From NCBI GenBank assembly GCA_958436175.1, contig CAUBJF010000001.1, forward strand, positions 248,001 to 312,000: DNA of 64,000 bases. Direction: 5' to 3'. The notes below the pieces were generated by a model. The model worked only from the letters and a program-made list of their open reading frames with translations, was not told the DNA's origin and ran no database searches. Shown here in pieces: positions 26,247 through 33,872 of this stretch. Both the position numbers and the translations under genes were made by a program. Each line of letters begins with the position of its first letter. The stretch's first letter is position 1. Origin of the DNA: an uncultured Muribaculaceae bacterium (GTDB taxonomy: Bacteria > Bacteroidota > Bacteroidia > Bacteroidales > Muribaculaceae).

Positions 26247-27269
26247 TTAAATCTCCGAGAAGTGCTTATGGCCTCTGATGTAATACTCCCAAAGGATGCT
26301 TTTCTTTGAATATCCCTCATGTCGAAGCTGATTGACGGCGGGATGCTCGGTATATGCCGTTCTCATCTTTGCGAAGTCCCGATGGGCCTTAAAGATGGCC
26401 CGGGCGTTAGCGAAATCGAATGTAGCGACGTACTTGGCCCAAGCTATCGTGTCGAGGAGCCGCCGCCGGAGCAAAGCACCTCGTCTTTCACTCCCGGGCA
26501 AGTTCTTGTGAAGCATCAGGAGGTTGTTGCGGAAGTTAAGATACGTCTTCCTCGGGTTTTCCGCAGGAAGAGAACCGCCTCCGAGATGATAGACACGCGC
26601 CGAGGGAACGACAGCTACATTATAACCGGCAGTATGGATGCGCCAGCACAAATCGATTTCCTCCATGTGTGCGAAGAAAGCGGCATCGAGACCTCCGCAC
26701 TTAAGATAAACTCCCGTTCGGACCATCAGGCAGGCTCCCGTGGCCCAGAAGACCTCCATCTCGCTGTCGTACTGGCCTGTGTCTTTTTCGCAGGTAGAGA
26801 AAATACGTCCTCTGCAGAATGGATATCCGTCGCGGTCAAGAAAACCGCCGCACGCACCGGCATATTCGAACATATCCGGGTGCCTGTACGACAGAAGCTT
26901 GGGCTGACAGGCTCCGACTTCCGGGTGAGCCTCCATAAAGTCGTACATGGCCTTGTCCCACCCGTCGGATGTCGCAAGGTCGGAATTTAGAAGGACGACA
27001 TAGGGATAGCTGCGGCACAAGGCTACAGCTTTGTTATATCCTTCCGCAAAGCCATAATTCTCAGGGAATGTGATGACTTCAACAGAATCAGAGAAATCAT
27101 TTCGAAGAAGATCCAGAGAGCCGTCGGAACTGCCGTTGTCGGCAACAATCACGCGGCACAGGCGCCGGTCGGTTGTCGCTATCACCTTCGGTAAAAACTC
27201 GCGGAGCAGCTTCTCTCCGTTCCAGTTCAAGATTATGACCGCAACCTTCTGGTTCGCGGCCTGTTTCAT
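26247..27269 (-). CDS. Family 2 glycosyltransferase (rhamnosyltransferase-like)
   Basis: 340 residues from the ATG at 27269, which forms an ATGA overlap with the preceding stop; the longer frame runs back into the acyltransferase gene. GT-A core: VAVIILNWNGEKLLREFL, VIVADNGSSDGS, VVLLNSDLATSDGWD (DxD-like region) and EVFWATGACLMVR. The family transfers sugars, often rhamnose-like deoxysugars, onto lipid-linked glycans. The upstream operon makes a dTDP-amino-deoxysugar, which could be the donor; this is inference from context. Confidence 0.85.
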   Translation of the reverse strand: MKQAANQKVAVIILNWNGEKLLREFLPKVIATTDRRLCRVIVADNGSSDGSLDLLRNDFSDSVEVITFPENYGFAEGYNKAVALCRSYPYVVLLNSDLATSDGWDKAMYDFMEAHPEVGACQPKLLSYRHPDMFEYAGACGGFLDRDGYPFCRGRIFSTCEKDTGQYDSEMEVFWATGACLMVRTGVYLKCGGLDAAFFAHMEEIDLCWRIHTAGYNVAVVPSARVYHLGGGSLPAENPRKTYLNFRNNLLMLHKNLPGSERRGALLRRRLLDTIAWAKYVATFDFANARAIFKAHRDFAKMRTAYTEHPAVNQLRHEGYSKKSILWEYYIRGHKHFSEI

Positions 27270-28165
27270 TCCATCTTCACCGGATACTTCCATCTTTTGT
27301 GTGACCAAAGCCATATAGAAGGGTTTCTTTCAATCGTCGTCTGGAGCATGTCGGCATATGTCCTGGTAGGGACTGTAGGCTCCGTATCTGCTACATTGTC
27401 ACAGATTAGCCGGCATACTATTTTATAATGTCCTCGCGAGGACTTTTCCATATCCCAGTAGATCGCCGCCATACCAAGTTTGCGTGCCAGCATCTCCGTA
27501 CCGCCTATAAAAGCAGTCGGGCGGTTGAGGAAAATCATTGGCACCGTAGGGTCGCCATGACTCGGCTTCTGGTCGCTCATAAAACCGGTGACGGTACATA
27601 TACCGTCGCGTTTCAGGCGTATGAGGTCACGCAGCACATGCGATTTTGGAAAGGATAAGGAGCCAAAACGCGAGCGAAGGCGCAGAAGCATGGCATCGAA
27701 ACTGTGGTTGTTGAGAGGACGATAGACCTGGCAGTACTCTACTCCGTCGCCCGGTTGCCGACTGGTGTGTAAAGTTACAGACGGCGCCCATTCCCAGTTT
27801 CCGCAATGTGAAAAATAGACCACTATGCTCTTGCATTCTGCAAGGAGCCTGTCGATAAGTTCTACATTTTCAAAGTGCATACGTTTTCTCATCTCCTCGT
27901 CGCTGATATGAAAAAGCTTGATGGTCTCGACAGTATAGTCGGCGAAATTACGATAGAACTGTCGCTCTATCTTCTTGATCTCCACGAGGTCCTTGTCGGG
28001 AAAACATCCGGTGAGATTGTCGCGCACTGTGCGTCTACGATAACGAACAACATAGAACACAAGCACATATATACAGTCGGCAAAGACGTACAGCACCGAT
28101 AGTGGCAAATACGCCAAAGCCTTAAGGAGCAACTCGAGACACCGGAAAAGGAATCGTTCCATCAT
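27266..28165 (-). CDS. LpxL/HtrB-like lysophospholipid (lipid A) acyltransferase
   Basis: 299 residues. N-terminal membrane segment (LAYLPLSVLYVFADCIYVLVF), then the HX4E catalytic motif in YFSHCGNWEWAPS and a downstream substrate region (FMSDQKPSHGDP). The family adds secondary acyl chains to lipid A or related acceptors at the inner membrane. Adjacent O-glycan genes support an envelope role. It starts one base after the mtaB stop and overlaps the glycosyltransferase start. Confidence 0.85.
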   Translation of the reverse strand: MMERFLFRCLELLLKALAYLPLSVLYVFADCIYVLVFYVVRYRRRTVRDNLTGCFPDKDLVEIKKIERQFYRNFADYTVETIKLFHISDEEMRKRMHFENVELIDRLLAECKSIVVYFSHCGNWEWAPSVTLHTSRQPGDGVEYCQVYRPLNNHSFDAMLLRLRSRFGSLSFPKSHVLRDLIRLKRDGICTVTGFMSDQKPSHGDPTVPMIFLNRPTAFIGGTEMLARKLGMAAIYWDMEKSSRGHYKIVCRLICDNVADTEPTVPTRTYADMLQTTIERNPSIWLWSHKRWKYPVKME

Positions 28166-28166
28166 A

Positions 28167-29468
28167 TCAAACCAAACTTGCCACTATGGTTTCTCCGTCG
28201 GCTTTAAGTGAATCGAGACGGACGGGAACCACTGCATTGTCCTGAGACGGATCAGCAGCAACCTCGACTCGCAGATAGTTATCGGTGAATCCGCCCATCA
28301 TCGCCCCTCCTTTGGGATGCTCCAAAAGAGCCGGACGGACAGTCCCGAGATATGACGATGCAAAATTCCTGTGTTTGAGTTCACTGACTGCCATCATTTC
28401 TTCGACACGACGATGCTTCTCTTCCTGAGGCACTATGTGCTCGATTGTCAGGGCTCTTGTATCAGGCCGTTCGGAATAGGGAAAAACATGCAGATGACTT
28501 ATAGGGAGCGACTCAACAAATTCTTTCGAGCGTTCGAAAAGCTCCCTTGTCTCACCCCTTGCACCCACTATCAGGTCGACACCGATAAATGCATCCGGTA
28601 TGGTTTCGACCACACGACGAACCTTAGAAGCATAGAAGGCCGTGTCGTAGCGACGACGCATCAGCGACAACACTTCGTCACTGCCACTCTGGAGAGGGAT
28701 ATGGAAATGCGGCATAAAGGCTCGCGAAGAAGCCACAAAATCAATAAGTTCGTCGGTAAGCAGGTTCGGCTCTATCGACGATATACGGTAACGGAGTATG
28801 CCTTCAACCTTATCCAACTCACGACAGAGGTCAAGGAAAGAGTCCTCTCGTCCATGACCGAAATCACCGATATTGACACCAGTCAGAACTATCTCGCGAC
28901 CACCTTCTGAAGCCGCCTGTTCGGCCTGAGCGACAATTTCGGGAATAGATCCGGAACGCGAGCGCCCGCGTGCCCTCGGAATTGTGCAGTAGGTACACCA
29001 GTAGTCACAACCGTCCTGCACCTTTAGAAAAAAACGTGTACGGTCGCCTCGGGAACATGAGGGCATAAATTCGCGCAAATCTTTTGCAGGTGGCACATCT
29101 GCTTTAGACTGATTATTGTCGAGCCACTCGCGGAGATAGTCTGCCAGTTGCAGTTTATGGTTCACTCCGGCAACTATTTCGACACCGGGCAGAGCGGCAA
29201 CTTCATCGGGCTTAAGCTGTGCATAGCAGCCCGTCACAAGGATAGCAGCCCCGGGGTAACGGCGATGCAGCGACCGGATGAAGCTCCGGCATTTGCGGTC
29301 GGCCTCAGCAGTAACGCTACAGGAGTTGATGACTATAAAATCGGGAATATCGCCGTCAACAGCACGGGCAATGCCATGATCAGCGAACAGTCGTTCCATC
29401 GATGCTGTCTCTGCGAAATTGAGTTTGCACCCGAATGTATGGAAAAGAGCCTTGCGACTATCAGTCAT
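28167..29468 (-). CDS. mtaB: tRNA t6A37 methylthiotransferase (MtaB-like)
   Basis: 433 residues from the ATG at 29468, which leaves MTDSRKALFHTFGCKLNFAE at the N-terminus and an 8-base overlap with the upstream gene; an in-frame ATG at 29480 is possible. First cluster Cys in FGCKLN, NSCSVTAEAD and VTGCYAQL; radical SAM cluster in DGCDYWCTYCTIPRARG; C-terminal TRAM-like end. It adds a methylthio group to t6A at position 37 of tRNA. Its place inside an envelope-sugar operon looks incidental. Confidence 0.92.
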   Translation of the reverse strand: MTDSRKALFHTFGCKLNFAETASMERLFADHGIARAVDGDIPDFIVINSCSVTAEADRKCRSFIRSLHRRYPGAAILVTGCYAQLKPDEVAALPGVEIVAGVNHKLQLADYLREWLDNNQSKADVPPAKDLREFMPSCSRGDRTRFFLKVQDGCDYWCTYCTIPRARGRSRSGSIPEIVAQAEQAASEGGREIVLTGVNIGDFGHGREDSFLDLCRELDKVEGILRYRISSIEPNLLTDELIDFVASSRAFMPHFHIPLQSGSDEVLSLMRRRYDTAFYASKVRRVVETIPDAFIGVDLIVGARGETRELFERSKEFVESLPISHLHVFPYSERPDTRALTIEHIVPQEEKHRRVEEMMAVSELKHRNFASSYLGTVRPALLEHPKGGAMMGGFTDNYLRVEVAADPSQDNAVVPVRLDSLKADGETIVASLV

Positions 29469-30588
29469 ACTTAAAATCATTGATTATCCCGGCAATAGCC
29501 TTAGCATCTTCTGTCGATGTGCAACGTGATATCGGAAGGCAGAGCAATTCGCGAGACAATGTTTCAGCTACAGGCATAGAAAGGGAAGCAAAGCGGCTGT
29601 AACATGGCTGCTTATGCACGGGAACGGGATAGTTTATATCTGTGCCGACACCGTTTTCTGCAAGATAGGCCTTCAGTTCATCACGACGATGGCTCAGGAC
29701 GACATACTGGTGCCATACACAACGGTCGGGATCTGTCATCAAAGGCCGACGCACAAGGGTGTTATCTATTTCCGAGTCATAGACCGATGCCAAAGCCTGA
29801 CGGCGGAGGTTCTCTTCGGAAGTATGTGGTAGTTTGACTCTAAGGAAAGCCGCCTGCAGAGGGTCAAGACGGCAGTTATACCCCTTATAGATATTATGAT
29901 AACGGCGGTCGGAGCCATAGTTGCCCAGGGCACGGACGGTAGCTGCGAGCTCGGCATCGCAAGTCGTGACAGCACCGGCATCGCCAAGCGCGCCTATATT
30001 TTTAGTCGGATAGAAGCTGAAAGCGGCTGCATTGCCCAAGCTTCCGGTGGTCTTGTTTTCGTTTAGACCTTCTATTGAGGCAGAAGCGCCTATAGCTTGG
30101 GCATTGTCTTCGATTATGAGTAAATTATGCCGGCGAGCAAATGCCAACATCTTCTCGTCGAAGCATGGACGGCCATAGAGATGGACGGTGAGGATTGCCT
30201 TCGGCTCTTTATCCAGCGTGCTGTCCAGCAAAGACGTATCCAGGTTCATAGTCTCTTTATCGATATCAATGAACAAGGGTTCGAGTCCGGCATCGGACAC
30301 TGCAAGAGCGGAAGCGACATATGTATTTGCCGGGATTATGACCTTATCGCCCTTCTTTAGCCTTCCGAGTTCGACATAAGCCCTGAAAATGAGGCGGAGA
30401 GCGTCGAGGCCGTTGCTGACACCGACAGCATAATCCGTCCCGGTCATGACTGCGAGCTCTTTCTCGAAAGACTCTACTTCCGAACCTCCGATATACCATC
30501 CGCTGTCGACGACACGACATGCGGCATCGCGCAGCTCAGCTATCCAGGGCTCGTTGACAGTCTTAAGGTCGAGAAATGGGTACTTCAT
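29461..30588 (-). CDS. DegT/DnrJ/EryC1 aminotransferase, probable dTDP-3-amino-3,6-dideoxyhexose synthase
   Basis: 375 residues, PLP sugar aminotransferase: GGSEVESFEKELA, NGLDALRL, IIEDNAQAIGA (Asp pairing with PLP) and SFYPTKNIGALGDAGAV (Schiff-base Lys). Its start overlaps the cupin ketoisomerase stop by four bases. The pairing of FdtA/QdtA-type 3,4-ketoisomerase with this enzyme is the signature of dTDP-Fucp3N or dTDP-Quip3N synthesis. No acetyltransferase (FdtC/QdtC) is adjacent, so the amine may stay free or be modified elsewhere. Confidence 0.87.
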   Translation of the reverse strand: MKYPFLDLKTVNEPWIAELRDAACRVVDSGWYIGGSEVESFEKELAVMTGTDYAVGVSNGLDALRLIFRAYVELGRLKKGDKVIIPANTYVASALAVSDAGLEPLFIDIDKETMNLDTSLLDSTLDKEPKAILTVHLYGRPCFDEKMLAFARRHNLLIIEDNAQAIGASASIEGLNENKTTGSLGNAAAFSFYPTKNIGALGDAGAVTTCDAELAATVRALGNYGSDRRYHNIYKGYNCRLDPLQAAFLRVKLPHTSEENLRRQALASVYDSEIDNTLVRRPLMTDPDRCVWHQYVVLSHRRDELKAYLAENGVGTDINYPVPVHKQPCYSRFASLSMPVAETLSRELLCLPISRCTSTEDAKAIAGIINDFKYD

Positions 30589-30995
30589 GATAAACTTCTG
30601 AGATATTCGTCGTAATCACGGATATATTCGTCTTCATCATAGGGAAGAGACGCAAGGGCCATGCAGACGCTCCCGGATGCGAAACTATCGAGTGTTCGCC
30701 AGCAGCCCGGCGGTATATAGAGACCCTTGCAAGGCATATTCAGCATCCAGTGTGTCCACTCGGTACCGTCGTAGACATTGACATTGAAACTGCCGTTGAC
30801 TGCAATCAGGAACTGATGAAGCAGCTTGTGGGAATGCCCCCCACGGGTCTCGCCTGCCGGGACATCATAAATCCAGTAGGCACGCTGGATGTCGAAAGGA
30901 ATCCTGCCGTCACCGTTTTCGGTAAAGGTGAGACTGCCTCGCGGATCATAAATTCGCGGCAACTCTATGATTCGTGGTTTGTCAGGCTTTTCCAT
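30585..30995 (-). CDS. dTDP-4-keto-6-deoxyglucose 3,4-ketoisomerase (FdtA/QdtA-like cupin)
   Basis: 136 residues from the ATG at 30995 (MEKPDKPRIIELPRIYDPRG), overlapping the rfbA end by 14 bases. Cupin with the metal- or substrate-site segment AGETRGGHSHKLLHQFLIAVNG and YIPPGCWRTLDSF. The family converts dTDP-4-keto-6-deoxyglucose to the 3-keto sugar that the next enzyme aminates. Fucose versus quinovose configuration (FdtA or QdtA) cannot be told from the sequence by eye. Confidence 0.85.
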   Translation of the reverse strand: MEKPDKPRIIELPRIYDPRGSLTFTENGDGRIPFDIQRAYWIYDVPAGETRGGHSHKLLHQFLIAVNGSFNVNVYDGTEWTHWMLNMPCKGLYIPPGCWRTLDSFASGSVCMALASLPYDEDEYIRDYDEYLRSLS

Positions 30996-31860
30996 CAGCA
31001 AGTTTGGTAAGATATTGTCCGTATAATGTGCTCTTGAGCCTGTCGGCGAGAGCCCTGAGCTGTTCCCTGTCAATAAAACCGCGACGGTAGGCCACTTCTT
31101 CGAGCGAAGCGACAAGGAGTCCCTGACGCTTCTGTATGGCCTCGACAAAGGAAGATGCTTCCATCAAGGAATCGACGGTACCTGTATCGAGCCACGCGAA
31201 TCCACGGCCAAAGCACTGCACACGCAGCTTTCCGGCAGCGAGGTAGCTCTCGTTGACCGATGTAATCTCAAGTTCGCCACGTGCCGAAGGTTTGACGGCA
31301 GCGGCAACATCGGCGGCTCCGCGAGGGTAGAAATAAAGTCCGACTACAGCCAGATTGCTTCTGGGATTCTGTGGCTTTTCTTCTATGGCGACAGCCGAGC
31401 CCTTGCCGTCAATTTCCACGACTCCGAAACGACGTGCATCTGTCACAGGGTATCCGAAGACAGTGGCATAGCCCTCGGCAGCCGAAGCTGTGGCAGCACG
31501 GAGCATACCGGTAAATCCCTGGCCATAAAAGATATTATCGCCAAGGATGAGACACACTTCATCGTTGCCGATGAAGTCCCGGCCTATAGTGAGAGCCTGG
31601 GCAAGACCTTCGGGCCGAGGTTGCTCGGCATAATTAATATGGATACCAAACTGCGAGCCGTCGCCGAAGAGACGGCGGAACTGAGGGAGATCGGACGGAG
31701 TTGAAATGAGGAGTATATCCCTGATTCCGGCAAGCATGAGCACGGAAACAGGATAATATATCATAGGTTTGTCATAGACAGGCACAAGCTGTTTCGACAC
31801 GCCAAGCGTAATCGGATGGAGTCTGCTGCCTGAACCACCGGCAAGTACTATTCCTTTCAT
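30982..31860 (-). CDS. rfbA: Glucose-1-phosphate thymidylyltransferase
   Basis: 292 residues. KGIVLAGGSGSRLHPITLGV at the N-terminus, DKPMIYYPVSVLMLAGI, ILGDNIFYG and AWLDTGTVDSLMEAS are RfbA/RmlA hallmarks. It makes dTDP-glucose from dTTP and glucose-1-phosphate, the entry to the dTDP-sugar pathway of this operon. ATGA overlap with rfbB. Confidence 0.95.
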   Translation of the reverse strand: MKGIVLAGGSGSRLHPITLGVSKQLVPVYDKPMIYYPVSVLMLAGIRDILLISTPSDLPQFRRLFGDGSQFGIHINYAEQPRPEGLAQALTIGRDFIGNDEVCLILGDNIFYGQGFTGMLRAATASAAEGYATVFGYPVTDARRFGVVEIDGKGSAVAIEEKPQNPRSNLAVVGLYFYPRGAADVAAAVKPSARGELEITSVNESYLAAGKLRVQCFGRGFAWLDTGTVDSLMEASSFVEAIQKRQGLLVASLEEVAYRRGFIDREQLRALADRLKSTLYGQYLTKLADGKA

Positions 31861-33032
31861 CGCCCTGAATACATTTTTTCGTAATAATCACGATAATCGC
31901 CGTTGACGATATCTTCAACCCACTTTCGATTGTCAAGATACCAGCGTACGGTCTGCCTGATGCCATCGCAAAACGATATTTCCGGATACCATCCGAATTC
32001 TTCCATTGCCTTGTGAGCATCGATAGCATAGCGACGGTCATGGCCGGGACGGTCGCCGACGTATGTTATCAGACTGTCGTTTATGGCATCCGGATTGACT
32101 GCAAGGGCCTTATATCGAGGTTCGGAAGTAATCTCTTCGGCACAAATATTTATCAGCTCGTGCACGATGTCGATATTTCGACGCTCGCAATAGCCGCCAA
32201 AATTATAGACTTGTCCCGGACGGCCTTCACGAGCGGCAAGGAGGACACCGCGGCAATGGTCATCGACATGAATCCAGTCGCGAACATTGAGACCCCTGCC
32301 ATAGACAGGCAAAGCCTTGTTCTCAAGCATATTGTTGAGCATCAGCGGTATGAGCTTTTCGGGGAACTGATACGGCCCATAATTGTTACTGCAACGGGTA
32401 ACGACGACAGGCATACCGAAAGTATGGAAATAGGCCAGAGCCATAAGGTCGGCAGCCGTCTTGGTTGCAGAATAGGGCGAAGAGGGCTTCAAAGGCGATG
32501 CCTCGCGAAATGACTCGGAACCATAGAGCACTACGTCTTCATCGCGATGCAGGGCGCAGCGGAGCTCGTCCGAACCTTTGATACCCTGGGGATGGTCGAT
32601 ATCCAGATCGCCGTAGACTTCATCGGTGCTTATCTGAACAAATTTCTTGAGTGAGGGTTCGATACCTTGAGATATCTCCTTATTACGCAGCCTTCTGGCA
32701 CTTTCAATCAATACCTGCGAACCTTCGACATTCGAAAGCACGAAAGGACGGGGATCGTCCACACTGCGATCGACATGCGACTCGGCAGCAAAGTTTACTA
32801 TATAATCGGGCCGGAGACGTTCCAGAAGCTCGCCGGTGAGTTTTTCGTCGCCGATATCGCCACGCACGAACTCTATGCGACCCGAATCAACGAGATCGGC
32901 TATCGAAGCGAGGTTGCCCGCATAACTCAAGATGTCGAGCACGACGATACGAACATCATCCTCAGCCAGCATCCTGACGAAATTCGTGCCTATAAACCCG
33001 GCTCCACCCGTGACGAGGAATGTCTCTTTCAT
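31857..33032 (-). CDS. rfbB: dTDP-glucose 4,6-dehydratase
   Basis: 391 residues, extended SDR fold: VTGGAGFIGTNFVR (NAD site), QISTDEVYGDL (catalytic Thr-Asp-Glu) and YSATKTAAD (YxxxK). An internal segment of ~25 residues after STDEVYGDLD (HPQGIKGSDELRCALHRDED) is longer than in E. coli RfbB. It produces dTDP-4-keto-6-deoxyglucose. Since rfbC and rfbD are absent here, the product is probably diverted to the 3-amino sugar rather than rhamnose. Confidence 0.94.
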   Translation of the reverse strand: MKETFLVTGGAGFIGTNFVRMLAEDDVRIVVLDILSYAGNLASIADLVDSGRIEFVRGDIGDEKLTGELLERLRPDYIVNFAAESHVDRSVDDPRPFVLSNVEGSQVLIESARRLRNKEISQGIEPSLKKFVQISTDEVYGDLDIDHPQGIKGSDELRCALHRDEDVVLYGSESFREASPLKPSSPYSATKTAADLMALAYFHTFGMPVVVTRCSNNYGPYQFPEKLIPLMLNNMLENKALPVYGRGLNVRDWIHVDDHCRGVLLAAREGRPGQVYNFGGYCERRNIDIVHELINICAEEITSEPRYKALAVNPDAINDSLITYVGDRPGHDRRYAIDAHKAMEEFGWYPEISFCDGIRQTVRWYLDNRKWVEDIVNGDYRDYYEKMYSGR

Positions 33033-33038
33033 CCTTGG

Positions 33039-33872
33039 TTATTTGTCTTTAGTTTCCGGAACAGGAAGATTGGCAAGCTGGTCGCGTGCCGTGGCGAGCA
33101 TACGCTCGTATTTTTCCCTGTGAATGCTTGCAAGACGCTGTGCCTGGAGAGCACATGCGTAGTCATAACACTCAACAAGCTGAGCCTTGAGTTCCTTCGT
33201 TAGTTTTACATCGGCATTGCCCTTAGTGCCGACAAGTACGACTTTCGAAGCGTCGGGATGGTCTTTGAGCCACTGCCCTACCCCTTCGAGGTCCTCAGGA
33301 TTAAAGCTACAGGATTCCGAACCTTCGACCTTAATGACCCTGGAAGGACTGATTTCGCTCGAAGAACATGTCTCAGCACCGTTCACAAAAGAGATAGAAC
33401 GAAGACCTATAGCGCGACCCTGGACGTTCGCAACGATATAGAAATAACCTTTGTCGGTCACTCGCGGCTGTATGCCGGTAGCGGTCATCACCTTCTCCGG
33501 CGCGCCTTTAGGGATAAAATAGCCTTCAAGACCTACACTGCTGTCGACATGGCGGAACTTGGCATCGAGTTCTTCGCGACGGATAGTAGCCTCGGCAAGT
33601 GCTTTATCGCCTGCCTGGATGCTGTCCTGAGCGATACCTTCCATTGCACGGGCGCGAAGACGCAAAGCCTCGCGGCGGATGCCGGTCTCTGCCGGATAAC
33701 GGCTGTTAAGGGTGTCGAGCAGGACGATTGCCCCGGAATAGTTACGTGCCTCGATGGCACTTTCCGACTGTTTGTAGAGCTCTTCGGCTCCTTCACGGGC
33801 ACTATTGCCGCATGCACACATGCCGAGCATCAGTATGGCGGCCGCTATGCTTTTATTTGCTACGCTGAACAT
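33039..33872 (-). CDS. Lipoprotein with N-terminal helical repeat, function unknown
   Basis: 277 residues with a lipoprotein signal (AAAILMLGMCAC). Residues ~25-100 look like a short tetratricopeptide-type helical region (SESAIEARNYSGAIVLLDTL, AETGIRREALRLRARAMEGI). The middle is beta-rich and the C-terminus is a charged helix. No enzyme motif seen. Its start lies 20 bases inside the end of the relA-like gene and it ends six bases before rfbB, so it is within one long transcript. Confidence 0.72.
   Translation of the reverse strand: MFSVANKSIAAAILMLGMCACGNSAREGAEELYKQSESAIEARNYSGAIVLLDTLNSRYPAETGIRREALRLRARAMEGIAQDSIQAGDKALAEATIRREELDAKFRHVDSSVGLEGYFIPKGAPEKVMTATGIQPRVTDKGYFYIVANVQGRAIGLRSISFVNGAETCSSSEISPSRVIKVEGSESCSFNPEDLEGVGQWLKDHPDASKVVLVGTKGNADVKLTKELKAQLVECYDYACALQAQRLASIHREKYERMLATARDQLANLPVPETKDK

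Noticed and set aside
30585..33032. dTDP-rhamnose operon
   Set aside because: rfbA and rfbB are present but rfbC and rfbD are not; the isomerase and aminotransferase point to a 3-amino sugar.
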